Shown in pieces: positions 10,284 to 20,000 of a DNA stretch of 64,000 nt; the first letter of the stretch is position 1; each line of letters opens with the position of its first letter. The stretch comes from Saturnia japonica (Eukaryota; Arthropoda; Insecta; Lepidoptera; Saturniidae). Under the pieces are notes generated by a model. The model was not told the DNA's origin and ran no database searches. It was given only the letters and a program-made list of their open reading frames with translations. Made by a program: the position numbers and the translations under genes. Location of the stretch: the NCBI GenBank assembly GCA_033032175.1, contig JAVKPJ010000043.1, positions 1-64,000 of the forward strand, written 5' to 3'.

Positions 10284-10368
10284 GCGTTCCTCTTGGCTTC
10301 ACCGTGGGGGACCAAGCCACGGTTACTAAGCCCCCCCGCCACGACAAGGCGGGAACCCTCCGGGGGGG
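10284..10368 (-). ncRNA. Candidate HDV-like ribozyme at N1 5' end
   Basis: P1 pairs the 5'-terminal C7 with G7. P2 is GGGUUCC with GGAACGC (one mismatch here; perfect GGAACCC in N2-N4). P3 is GCC/GGC closing a 7-nt loop UUGUCGU. P4 is ACCGUGG/CCACGGU, and the joining strand has AGCCAAGA, matching GGCUAAUA of E1 in position. The strand after P1' is CUUAGUA, not GGGCAAC, which is the weakest point of the fit. Confidence 0.6.
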
Positions 10369-10462
10369 AACCTAACCTAACCTAACCTAACCTAACCTAA
10401 CCTAACCTAACCTAACCTAACCTAACCTAACCTAACCTAACCTAACCTAACCTAACCTAACC
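10369..10462 (-). repeat. Telomere repeat tract, 94 nt
   Basis: Perfect AACCT units ending in AACC at the poly(A) of E3. Confidence 0.97.
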
Positions 10463-10481
10463 TTTTTTTTTTTTTTTTTTT

Positions 10482-10571
10482 ACATGGGGAAATCCTACAT
10501 TGGATACACCTCCCGCCGTCGGGGGACAGCGAGAGGGTTATGCCGGACTCCTACCGGCTAAAACCCCATGG
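10482..10571 (-). ncRNA. Conserved 3'-terminal RNA fold, family B version
   Basis: The outer helix is CATGGGG (10483-10489) with CCCCATG (10564-10570), an A-T for G-C exchange relative to family A. The inner hairpin is CCGG/CCGG around actccta, and CCTC pairs with GAGG. E4 and E11 repeat it. Confidence 0.7.
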
Positions 10572-10810
10572 CCGCATCAGCGCGTATGTGAAACAGGGTC
10601 GCGGGAAAGGCGGTAAGCAAACGACCGCTACCCTGTTCACGCGCTCGGGTCACCCGCAGGTGGTGAAAGCAGGGACCCTCATCTCGTGGAGAGACTGATT
10701 CTCTCTCAGGCTTCCTATATATGAAGCAGCGGCTTCCCGTGCTTCTACGTCACGGTTCTCCTCTTCAAGGCAACAGACACCCCCGTGTCCATTGCCAGGA
10801 GATCTAATCA

Positions 10811-13800
10811 TCAAGGAGGCCTATCATGATGATAGCCTCCGGCTCTTCTTCTTCTGCCGCGCCCAGTTCTTCCGCGGCGAACTACGGATGTTACAGGCGC
10901 TCTTTCCCGCTCTCGCTCTGCATCTTCCTTCTTAAGCATGACACACTCACTGAAAGAGACGACGGCGTTCCATTCACTCTCTCCGTTAACCATGGAGCGA
11001 ACTACAGCTGGTAGTGAGAGATCATCGCCAATAGCTCGTATGAGCTCCCTCCTTTCATCATCCCATGCTGAACACTCCTCCACTGTGTGGAAAGCGGTAT
11101 CCGTCTGGCTGTCGCAGTGGTGACACTGAGAGGTCGTCTCTTTACCAGCGATTTGGTGCAGGTACTTGCCAAAGCAACCGTGGCTAGTGAGCACCTGTAC
11201 CAACCGAAACGTGAGCGACCCATAACTGCGATCGATCCAATCCCTGAAAACAGGTCGGATAGCCTCTATAATTGCAAGACCAGCACTAGGTGAAATCAAG
11301 GCCTCCGACCAACGCAATAACACAGCCTCACGAAGGTGCTTTCTCTGCGATTCTTTTTCCATGAGAGCAGTTCTTACTCCACGAGCAACTCTCTCAGCAG
11401 TCCACATGTAGAGTTCAGCATGGGAGCGTGCGACTAGTTCCCAAGGAGCAGAGCTCGCCAACAGGCATGCCGCCTCAAAAGATACTGTACGGTATCCGCG
11501 GATCACCCTGACAGCCATTATACGCTGTAACCTTCGTAAAATGGCAGCACTGCCTGGCGTTAGGGCATTATGCCACACCGGGGCTCCGTACAAAACCATG
11601 GACTGCACAACTCCCATGTACAAAGAACGAACTCCGACACCAGCACCACCAAGGTTAGGCAAAAGGCTTGATAGTGCAGAAGCACATCTCATAACTCTGG
11701 GGGCTAATTGCTGGAAGTGATTATCAAATCTCCAACGGGCGTCTAGAATTAGTCCCAAATACTTTAACGAGGAGCCAACATGTATACGAACTCCACCAAC
11801 AGTTATGTGCATGTCAGGAGGCAGTGCTTTGCGGGGCCCATGGAAACAAACTGCTTCTGTTTTATCCAGAGCTACTTCGAGCCCAAGCAACCGGATCCTC
11901 CCGACAACCTGAGCCACACTCGCCGTAGCCAACATGAGGGCATCCCGAACGGAATCGCCACGCGCCGTCACCAAAGTATCATCTGCATAACAAGTAATAG
12001 AAACACCGGGTAGAAGGGCACACCGCAACACCCAATCGTAACCGATGTTCCACAAGAGCGGGCCAAGGACTGACCCCTGTGGAACACCGCACGATAGCTC
12101 CCTCTGGTGGGTGCAAGCGTCCTGCCCAACGCATGTAACCTGCCTATCCATTAAGTAGGACCCAATAACTCTATATAAATAATGAGGCACTCTGTGGTAC
12201 TTTAGAGCTTCCCTGATGCATTCCCAGGGTAAGCTGTTAAAAGCGTTGGCTATGTCTAACGACACAGCTAACAGCACTCCACCCTGGGAAATCGCTTCAT
12301 CCGAGAGGGTCTTTACGCGCAAAATCGCGTCAACTGTCGATCGACCCTCTCGGAAACCGAACTGCGTTGATGAGAGATCTGGCCCCATGCAAACCAAATG
12401 TGTAATGAGGCGCCGTGACATAATTCGCTCAAAAATCTTGCCGACCTCATCCAGGAGAACAATAGGCCGGTACGCCGACGGAGACTCCGCCGGACGTCCC
12501 TGTTTCCTCAATAGGACGAGGCGACCTATCTTCCACTGAGGTGGAAACTGACCCGACACCAGACAAGCACTGAAGAGCCGCCTAAGCCGATTCCCCAGAG
12601 CACCCGCCGCAAGAGCCCAGGTACGACCTGGAATTCCATCAGGCCCCGGAGAAGTATTCTTCGCCCGAAGCCGTCTTACAGCCGTATCTAATTCATCCTC
12701 CGAGACTGGAGGAATGCTCTCATAATCGTCCTGATCATTAGTGGCCGACAATGCCACAAACGGAGGTGTATACTCCAACCTCTGTGGAAAAAGCTGAGAC
12801 AGAATGGAATCCAAGAGCTGCGGCTGAAGACTCTGCGTGATCGGAGGAGCCCAGGGGCGCAAGAAACCCAACACCATACGGTAGGGGCGTCCCCACGGAT
12901 CTCCGTCCAAAGTCTCCAGCAGGTTTTCCCTTGCCCGAGCCTTCGCCTTTTTAATGGCTATTTGAAGATCTTTTCTAGCCTCTTTGTAATACGTATACAA
13001 TTGCTCTTCAACAGCTGTATCCCGTCCCAGGCGCAATCTCCGATGTCTAGTATATTGGCGTCTAGTGGCCACACACCTAGTTCGCAGTCGAGCGATTTCA
13101 CCAGACCACCAATAAACTCGTCGCTTAGGTGGATCAGATCTGACCCGGGGCATAGCAGCATCAGAAATATGCGTCATAGTATCCCGAAACCAATGAGCTT
13201 CCTCTGTGACGTTCACTGGCCCTTCCGGTGGTGGGATCCAGGACGCAACTATAGCAGCCTCTATCAGCAAATCCTCATTGAGTCGCTTAATGGCCCACCT
13301 AGTTGTTAACGAAGTTTGCCTACCAACAACTGGGATGGTGGGCAAAACAGAGACGTCAAACCGGACATATAAATGATCCGATAGAGATTCCGTACCCTCC
13401 TCAACTCTCCAGTTTTGAATTCGTCGATCGAGAACAGGAGAAGCAAAGGTTATATCAACAATGGAACCACCCCGTTGCCGAATGCAAGTATTTATAGTCC
13501 CACGATTGACGACTGCAAGACCAATTTCTAAAGCCCATTCCTCTAAGGCTCTGCCACGCATATCAGTGACAGGAGACCCCCAAGCTGAAGACTTAGCATT
13601 AAAGTCCCCAGCCACTAACATGGGACAGGGCAATGTTCGTCTAATGAAGGATCCTAAACTGTCCAGGAACCTCTCAAATTCCAGGAATGGCTTATTCGGA
13701 GAAATGTATACCCCTATCAAGACAAGTTCTCCCCATTGCGCAGCAACGAACCCTACATCACTCATTAAAATGGTCAAAACTGGAGACCCAACAGTATTAG

Positions 13801-13975
13801 CAGATACAATGGCTACTGTGTGCGTTACATCCGCAACCCAATTGCTCCGAGAAGGAACAAAATAAGGTTCAGCGACAATCATTACTTGGATCGACCATTC
13901 AGCCATGGTATGAACCAGAAGATCCTGAGCCACGGCTGAATGGTTTATATTTGCCTGTAAAAACTTATGAGCCAT
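10811..13975 (-). CDS. E3 ORF2: endonuclease/reverse transcriptase, intact
   Basis: 1054 residues, the usual size for R1-clade ORF2. Residues 1-205 are an AP-type endonuclease with QANINHS, AEPY (E36), GDFNAKS (123-129), SIVDITF (171-177) and SDH (199-201). A basic linker follows (RRQYTRHRRLR, about 305). The RT spans roughly 440-750: SAYRPIVLLDE, QFGFREGRST, SLDIANAF (Asp 574), GVPQGSVLGP, and YADD (663-666) as the catalytic pair. A CHHC...H...C knuckle lies near 950-970. All expected catalytic residues are present. The ATG lies 5 nt after the ORF1 stop (TAA ATAAT ATG), so the UAAUG overlap seen in other copies is absent. It is expected to nick (CCTAA)n and prime cDNA there. Confidence 0.95.
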   Translation of the reverse strand: MAHKFLQANINHSAVAQDLLVHTMAEWSIQVMIVAEPYFVPSRSNWVADVTHTVAIVSANTVGSPVLTILMSDVGFVAAQWGELVLIGVYISPNKPFLEFERFLDSLGSFIRRTLPCPMLVAGDFNAKSSAWGSPVTDMRGRALEEWALEIGLAVVNRGTINTCIRQRGGSIVDITFASPVLDRRIQNWRVEEGTESLSDHLYVRFDVSVLPTIPVVGRQTSLTTRWAIKRLNEDLLIEAAIVASWIPPPEGPVNVTEEAHWFRDTMTHISDAAMPRVRSDPPKRRVYWWSGEIARLRTRCVATRRQYTRHRRLRLGRDTAVEEQLYTYYKEARKDLQIAIKKAKARARENLLETLDGDPWGRPYRMVLGFLRPWAPPITQSLQPQLLDSILSQLFPQRLEYTPPFVALSATNDQDDYESIPPVSEDELDTAVRRLRAKNTSPGPDGIPGRTWALAAGALGNRLRRLFSACLVSGQFPPQWKIGRLVLLRKQGRPAESPSAYRPIVLLDEVGKIFERIMSRRLITHLVCMGPDLSSTQFGFREGRSTVDAILRVKTLSDEAISQGGVLLAVSLDIANAFNSLPWECIREALKYHRVPHYLYRVIGSYLMDRQVTCVGQDACTHQRELSCGVPQGSVLGPLLWNIGYDWVLRCALLPGVSITCYADDTLVTARGDSVRDALMLATASVAQVVGRIRLLGLEVALDKTEAVCFHGPRKALPPDMHITVGGVRIHVGSSLKYLGLILDARWRFDNHFQQLAPRVMRCASALSSLLPNLGGAGVGVRSLYMGVVQSMVLYGAPVWHNALTPGSAAILRRLQRIMAVRVIRGYRTVSFEAACLLASSAPWELVARSHAELYMWTAERVARGVRTALMEKESQRKHLREAVLLRWSEALISPSAGLAIIEAIRPVFRDWIDRSYGSLTFRLVQVLTSHGCFGKYLHQIAGKETTSQCHHCDSQTDTAFHTVEECSAWDDERRELIRAIGDDLSLPAVVRSMVNGESEWNAVVSFSECVMLKKEDAERERERAPVTSVVRRGRTGRGRRRRAGGYHHDRPP

Positions 13976-13980
13976 ATTAT

Positions 13981-16113
13981 TTACTGCTCTACTATTACCT
14001 GCTCTTCCTCTACCCTTACTTGGGAACTGGGAGCATCCTTAACTACCGATCTATTATTGATCTGTATTTTCCTGGCTGCTTTACCCTGATTTTTATTTTT
14101 AGGCACACACGATTTGCTACCCAGGCGATGATCTGCCGGTCGCTTTGCATCAGCGCATACCGAGCAATGCGGAATGGCCGAACAATCAGATGCCTTATGA
14201 CCTACCATACCGCAACGAAAACACTGCTCACTACGATCGATTTGCGCAGTACATTTTTGCTTAATGTGGCCTACTTCCAAGCAACGGAAACATCTAGCTA
14301 CCTTAGGCTGCAACAATGTTACTTGCACAGCCACCCAACCCAAAAGGAGCCTGCGTTCCTGTGCCACCTTTTTGGCAGCCGCCACCGGGCAGCGCACCCA
14401 CACAGTGTTAGTCCCATAGGGAGCTCGTCTCACTTCTCCTACCTTCACCTGACTCACATGGCAGTCCCCTTTCGCTGCTATAGCAGCCGCCACCTCTTCT
14501 TTGGTCGAAGCATCGTCTAAACCTGTGACGCGGAGCTCCACACATTTCATGGGCCTCGACACCTGGACCAATCCATCACCCACTGTTTCTTTAAATATCG
14601 TCGACAGCCTCTCAGCTAGTAAATCTGCCTTCTCAGCGCTAGCTACACCAGGCACTTCCAGCTTGCGAGCTCCTGAAGCCGTCTCCTTGACCTTTATAAA
14701 GGCGATATCAAAACCAGTCATGTCTATCTTCTCTTTGGCTACCGATATTAACTTTCTATAGTCAATACCTTTTTCCTTTGCCTCTGGTTGGAGAGTCAGA
14801 ACAATAGCCGAAGACCGAGGGACAACTAGTTTGGCCGGTAATATTTTTCCCTTCGGTGCTTGTAGTGCTGCTAAGCGCTTTTTAGCACCTCGCGCCATTA
14901 CGGTCGACCATGTTTCCTGCGCCACAGGCTCCGGCTGAGAAGGAACTTGCTGCAAAAGAGAGGCCTTTGCATCCTGCGACGCCAGTAATTTCTTTTTGCC
15001 CTTGCCAATCCTTTTACGGGCTGGAACAGCAGAACCATTAGAGCCAGATGGATCAGCAGAACCGAGAGGGCCAGGTGGTCGTGTCTCTGACCTCCCTGTC
15101 ATATCCAGCGCTTGAGTAGGAGCATTCAAGAGTCTTCTTTCTACCGACTCTATGCAGGATCTCATCTCCTGCATCATATTGTGCATGACATTATCCAGCA
15201 TTTCCTTGGTAACCACCGATGGCACCTCCTTCTGAGACCTTATTCCTCGCTGCCGTAATGGGGAAACTTCACTTCTTGCGCTGACCGTGACAGGTGAAAT
15301 ATTGGCTGCTGAGACAATTCCCCCTTGTCGGGCCAACTGCAGCTCTACTCTCAACTCAACCATTTCCTTGCGAAGTTCCTCAATTTCTGCCGCTTGTTTG
15401 GCCTCACTAGCCTTTAACCTATCACAGGAGTCTTGGAGCTTTCTTAGCTCTTCAGAAGCATTTCTGTTGGCCAAAATAGTTGCTCTATCCACAATAGATG
15501 CAGCTGCCTCCTTGAGAGCATGCTGGAAGGTGCCCTTCAAGTTCTTTGATTTTTGCACGACTCCGAGAATAACATCGACGTCGGCAAGAATTCCTTTCTG
15601 AAGATCCGCCGCAAGTTGCTCCTCTGAAATGGGAGCATTGAGTTTTACGGCAACTCGTTCACACCTTGCCCTCGAGGCAATCTCAGCCATCTCATGCTCT
15701 GCTCTGAGACGCAGCTCCTCTTCTCCGAGGCGTATAAGTTCTGCCTTGGCTTTTGCCAGGCCCCTGTATTGTCCAGTGGTTACAGGACGGCCTCTGCCTA
15801 TCTTTTTAGATGTAGGAGTACACTGGCCGGTCACTCCAACTTCGGGTTCCGAGTCAGACGATGAATCCACCGGCAGCTGTAGACGTTCTCCATCTCTACG
15901 CAAACGAACCTCAGACAAGGGCACATCGCTGCCATCGCTGGCTGTCACCATAGCATCTCTGCTGTGTTCACTGGCGTCCGAGGGGCTCTTTAGTGTCGGA
16001 TTTTCTAAGCCATACACCACGGGCCAATTTGCAGTAGCATCAGTACCAGTCCCACTTTTTCCATCATTTTTCTTTCCTTTTTTATTTTTATTTAAATGGT
16101 TTGAACTCTTCAT
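13981..16113 (-). CDS. E3 ORF1: gag-like protein with three zinc knuckles, intact
   Basis: About 710 residues from the ATG at 16111-16113; the frame is open a few codons upstream but only through a GTG. An acidic Ser/Asp-rich N-terminus is followed by an AT-hook-like GRGRPVTTG. Next come a long charged, probably coiled-coil region with KSKNLKGTFQHALKEAAAS, a Lys-rich hinge, and an RRM-like stretch starting SSAIVLTLQPEA with a second segment LRVTGLDD. The C-terminal knuckles are CFRCLEVGHIKQKC, CFRCGMVGHKASDC and a third beginning CSVCADAKRPADH. By analogy with TRAS/SART ORF1 it binds element RNA and directs it to telomeres. It stands just upstream of ORF2 on a shared message. Confidence 0.93.
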   Translation of the reverse strand: MKSSNHLNKNKKGKKNDGKSGTGTDATANWPVVYGLENPTLKSPSDASEHSRDAMVTASDGSDVPLSEVRLRRDGERLQLPVDSSSDSEPEVGVTGQCTPTSKKIGRGRPVTTGQYRGLAKAKAELIRLGEEELRLRAEHEMAEIASRARCERVAVKLNAPISEEQLAADLQKGILADVDVILGVVQKSKNLKGTFQHALKEAAASIVDRATILANRNASEELRKLQDSCDRLKASEAKQAAEIEELRKEMVELRVELQLARQGGIVSAANISPVTVSARSEVSPLRQRGIRSQKEVPSVVTKEMLDNVMHNMMQEMRSCIESVERRLLNAPTQALDMTGRSETRPPGPLGSADPSGSNGSAVPARKRIGKGKKKLLASQDAKASLLQQVPSQPEPVAQETWSTVMARGAKKRLAALQAPKGKILPAKLVVPRSSAIVLTLQPEAKEKGIDYRKLISVAKEKIDMTGFDIAFIKVKETASGARKLEVPGVASAEKADLLAERLSTIFKETVGDGLVQVSRPMKCVELRVTGLDDASTKEEVAAAIAAKGDCHVSQVKVGEVRRAPYGTNTVWVRCPVAAAKKVAQERRLLLGWVAVQVTLLQPKVARCFRCLEVGHIKQKCTAQIDRSEQCFRCGMVGHKASDCSAIPHCSVCADAKRPADHRLGSKSCVPKNKNQGKAARKIQINNRSVVKDAPSSQVRVEEEQVIVEQ

Positions 16114-16535
16114 TTCTAATCCCACGAGAATGGGGGAAACAACCGGTCCACCCAGGCAGTGCCCCCTGTGCCTGGGTAAGCCTAGCGTAACCCGTTAGAG
16201 AGTCGGCCGGTTCTCTGACGGGGGTCGCACTCGTGACTGGTCTCCCACCAGCCACGCATCCCCTCGCGGTGCGCCGCCGCTTGGGATTAGGGTAATTTTT
16301 TATAGAGGTTTTCTTCCTCGCGGTCCAGGCGGTGAAGCCAAGACCCTCGGTCCCATACGAAGCCGCGAGACGTGACCACGACACTCCGATGGGATTACGA
16401 GATCGACGGCGACAAGCCGAACAGTTGTCAGGTCTGTCCGCCCGACGGCAGTGTGAGTACTCGCCGAGCCCGCCAACACACCACGTTCTTCGACCCCTCT
16501 GACTAGCAGAGGAACGGTAAACGTAGCCCCCCCCC

Positions 16536-16613
16536 GTCAGGTATTAGCCGTCGGCCGTGAAGCGGCCGCCGTTGCCCGGGATGCACCACGCGGAGGTTCC
16601 TGACTCGCACCCC
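16536..16613 (-). ncRNA. HDV-like self-cleaving ribozyme at E3 5' end
   Basis: Same elements as in E1: P1 GGGGUGC/GCAUCCC with one G-U, P2 GUCAGG/CCUGAC, P3 ACC/GGU with loop UCCGCGU, GGGCAAC, P4 CGGCCG/CGGCCG with loop CUUCA, and GGCUAAUA before P2'. The 78 nt start at the first base of the element. Confidence 0.82.
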
Positions 16614-16627
16614 AACCTAACCTAACC
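16614..16627 (-). repeat. Telomere repeat tract, 14 nt
   Basis: AACCTAACCTAACC between E3 and E4. Confidence 0.97.
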
Positions 16628-17042
16628 TTTTTTTTTTTTTTTTTTTTTACATGGGGAAATCCTACATTGGATACACCTCCCGCCGTCGGGGGACAGCGAG
16701 AGGGTTATGCCGGACTCCTACCGGCTAAAACCCCATGGCCGCATCGGCGCGTGTGTGAACATGGGCACGGGATTCGCGCAAGCATTCTCCGCGACCCTGT
16801 CCACGCGCTTGGGTCACCCGTAGATGTTAAATAGCGGGGACCATCGTCACTAAAAGATGAAATTACCTTCTTTCCTCACGCTTCTCAGTTGAAGCGGCGG
16901 CAAACCGTGCTTCCTCGTCACGGGCCTTCCTTACTCAGCAACGAACGCCCCCGCGTCCGCTACCTGAAGGCATGTTAGGGTGGCACTCGAAGGGGCGGAT
17001 TTGCACCGCCTCTCTGTTGACGTCTTACCCTTACTCGACGGA

Positions 17043-20000
17043 TCATGGGGCATGAGGTTCCCTTTCTCTAAACCTTTCTGCTTCCTCCTTTTGATGAAGG
17101 ACGCTCTCGCAGAAAGAAGTAACCGCATGCCAAGAACCCTCACTAGCGACCATAGCTTGAATTAAAGCCGGCAGGGAGAGATCATTGCCTATCACTGCAG
17201 CGAGTTCGTTGCGCTGAAGTGCCCATGCTGGACAAACTTCCACCGTGTGATCCACAGTATCGATATCACACCCATTACAATGATGACATTCAGATGTCAG
17301 TTCTCTACCCGCTATCTGATGCAGGTATTCACCAAAGCAGCCATGGCCGGTCAATACCTGAACCAGCCGATAGGTGAGAAACCCATGTCCTCTATCCATC
17401 CATTCTGAAAATACTGGGCGAATTGCCTCGATTGTTCGGAGACCAGCGGTAGGCAACGAAAGCTTCTCCCTCCACATATCCGAAATCACCGTCCCCCAGT
17501 AAGCTCTCTGCGTTTCTATCTCCCTAAGTAGGGTGGTCACTCCTCGCACGCTCTTTTCAGCACGCCACGTGTACATTGCCGCGAGTGCATAAGCCACCAG
17601 TTCCCACGGTGGTGAGCTAGCAAGTAGGCAAGACGCCTCATATGATACAGTACGGTATCCTCGTATCACCCTGATAGCCATCATCCTATGCAATCTCCGC
17701 AAGACCGCAGAATTGTTGGCAGTCAGGGCAACTCGCCACACTGGGGCTCCATACATGACCATAGACCTAACCACCCCCATATACAGAGAGCGGCAAGTAG
17801 CACCTGCCCCTCCAATATTGGGTAAAAGACCCGCCAAAGCCGAAGCACTTCTCATAGCCTTAGGAGCTAATTGTCGAAAATGTTCACAAAAAGACCACTT
17901 GCTGTCTAAAACGATGCCTAAATATTTCATTTTAGACCCAATTTCAATCCGTATACCATCGATAATCAGATTGCTTCCAGCGGGAGGTGCCCTACGTGGA
18001 CCATGAAAACACATTGCTTCGGTTTTATGAAGGGCTACCTCAAGCCCCATCAGCCGAATTCTTTCTACAATCTGCTCCACACTTGCAGTCACCAAATGTA
18101 TAGCATCCCTCAAAGTATTTCCATGAGCCACGACGAGCGTGTCATCCGCATAACAAGTCACCGCAGCTCCCGGAAGGAGAAAGCCCCGCAGCACCCAGTC
18201 ATACCCGATGTTCCACAGGAGCGGGCCAAGAACTGATCCCTGTGGAACACCACATGACATCTCCCTTTGGTGAGTGCTACCGTCTTGACCAACGCATGTG
18301 ACATGCCTGCCCTCTAAATAGGACCCGATAATCCTACACAGATATTTAGGCACATTATGAAGCCTTAGCGCTTCGTTGATGCATTCCCAGGGTAGGCTGT
18401 TAAAGGCATTGGCTATATCCAACGATACAGCCAATAGCACTCCACCCTGAGAAACCGCTACCTCTGAGAGAGTCTTAACGCGTAAAATAGCGTCAATCGT
18501 TGACCAACCCTCCCGGAAGCCAAACTGCACTGGAGAAAGGTCGGGCCCCACATCTTTCAAATGCCTAATTAGGCGCCGCGAAATGACACGCTCAAACAGC
18601 TTTCCAGCCTCATCAAGAAGAACGATTGGTCGATAAGCAGATGGAGAATCAACCGGTCGGTTCTGTTTCCGCAACAGAATGAGGCGACCCACCTTCCACT
18701 GAGGTGGAAACTGGCCCATCTGTAAACAAGCAGTAAAAAGACGCCTAAGCCTATCCCCCAGAGCACCTAACGCCAAAACCCAAACACGACCTAGAATCCC
18801 ATCGGGCCCCGGCGCAGTGTTTCTTGCTCGGAGCCGCCTCACAGCCACGCCCAGTTCAGCCTCAGTGACTGAGGGTACCACGTCAACGATGTCACGTCCA
18901 GTGTCAATCGAAGAAGCCGTAAAAGGAGGCGAATGCCCAGCCCTCACTGGGAAGAGGGAAGACAAAATGGACTCTAACAAGAGCGGCTGAATGCTCAGTG
19001 CAATTGGGGGAGCCCTTAGGCGCAAGGAACCCAACACCAACCGATAAGGGCGTCCCCACGGGTCTCTGTCCAAAGTCCTCAGCAAATCTTCCCTTGCCTG
19101 CACCTTTGCTTTCCTTATGGAAACTTGGAGAGTCTTTTTAGCTTCTCTATAAGCGTCATAATATAGCACCTCAAGAGTAGCATTTCGTCCTCGGCGCAAC
19201 CTACGGTGCCGAGCATACTGGCGCCTCGCGGCCACACACATTGTCCGCAATCTTGCAATCTCGCCAGACCACCAATACACTTGCCGCCTCGACTGCTGAG
19301 ATTGGACCCGCGGCATAGCGGCATCAGAGATACGCGTCATTGTGTCACGAAACCAACTGGCCTCCTCAACGATATTCACCGGTCCATTCGGTGGTGGGAC
19401 CCAGGATGCAACAATCGAGGCCTCAACCAATAAGTCCAGCTTCAACCTCTTAACTGCCCATCGAGGCGACGACGAGACATTCGCGATGGGGACCGTGGAA
19501 GATGGAGAGACATGGACGTCGAATCTAATATATAAATGATCCGACAGAGATTCCACGTCTTCAACCACTCTCCAGTCCCGAATACGTCGAGCGACATCTG
19601 GTGTTGCAAACGTAAGATCAACAATAGATCCGCCCTGCTGCCGAATACAAGTGTTCACTGATCCGCGGTTGACAATGGAAAGACCTGTCTCTAGAGCCCA
19701 TTCCTGTAGAATCTCGCCGCGCATATCGCTGGCTGGAGATCCCCACGCCACTGATTTCGCATTAAAATCCCCTGCCATAAGTATGGGACAAGGCAAAGTT
19801 CGCAATATAAAGGTCGCAAGACGATCCAAAAAAGCTTCAAACTCAGCCAACGACTTGTTTGGAGAGAAATAAACACCCAGCAGGACAATCGCCCCCCATT
19901 TAACTGCAACGAAGCCAGAATCTTTTAATATTGCAGTCATTGTGGGGGATCCCACATTGCTTGTAGAAATTATAGCCACAGTTTTTGTTACGTCACCTAC

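Larger units (their letters stand above)
9415..10368 (-). mobile_element. N1: short non-autonomous telomeric retroelement
   Basis: 954 bp including poly(A) (9415-9435). It has the 3' fold shared with the autonomous families and the same CC|...|AACC insertion joins. No ORF resembles gag, endonuclease or RT. Four copies (also 22799, 30149 and 48787) share the same 5' terminus, so this is a defined element and not a random truncation. In order from the 3' end it holds the 3' fold, a spacer, an array of short hairpins (9672-9977), a direct duplication around GCGGCACAACGAAACACC (near 9994 and 10099), and a 5' HDV-like fold. A 63-codon - strand frame (10151-10342) is open in all four copies but looks like no known protein. 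Confidence 0.88.
10463..16613 (-). mobile_element. E3: intact full-length element, family B
   Basis: Both termini, both ORFs and poly(A) (10463-10481) are complete, with no frame break. The coding part is visibly less GC-rich than family A. The leader (16613-16114, about 500 nt) is type B and begins with an HDV-like ribozyme. It also holds a CCCAGGCA/TGCCTGGG hairpin (16150-16180 region) and one GAGG/CCTC hairpin of the kind that is arrayed in N elements. With E4 it is the best candidate for an active copy. Confidence 0.95.

Noticed and set aside
9415..10368. N elements as tRNA- or 5S-derived SINEs
   Set aside because: No A-box/B-box pair or tRNA-like cloverleaf was recognised at the 5' end; the poly(A) tail and LINE-type 3' fold point to LINE-derived ends.
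10284..10368. N elements as plain internal deletions of family A, B or C
   Set aside because: Apart from the 3' fold and the single hairpin shared with type B leaders, the N body does not match any of the longer copies in this window.
13981..16125. ORF1 start of E3 at 16125 and of E4 at 22306
   Set aside because: The extra codons start from GTG within sequence shared with the non-coding leader of E1; the first ATG is four codons further in.
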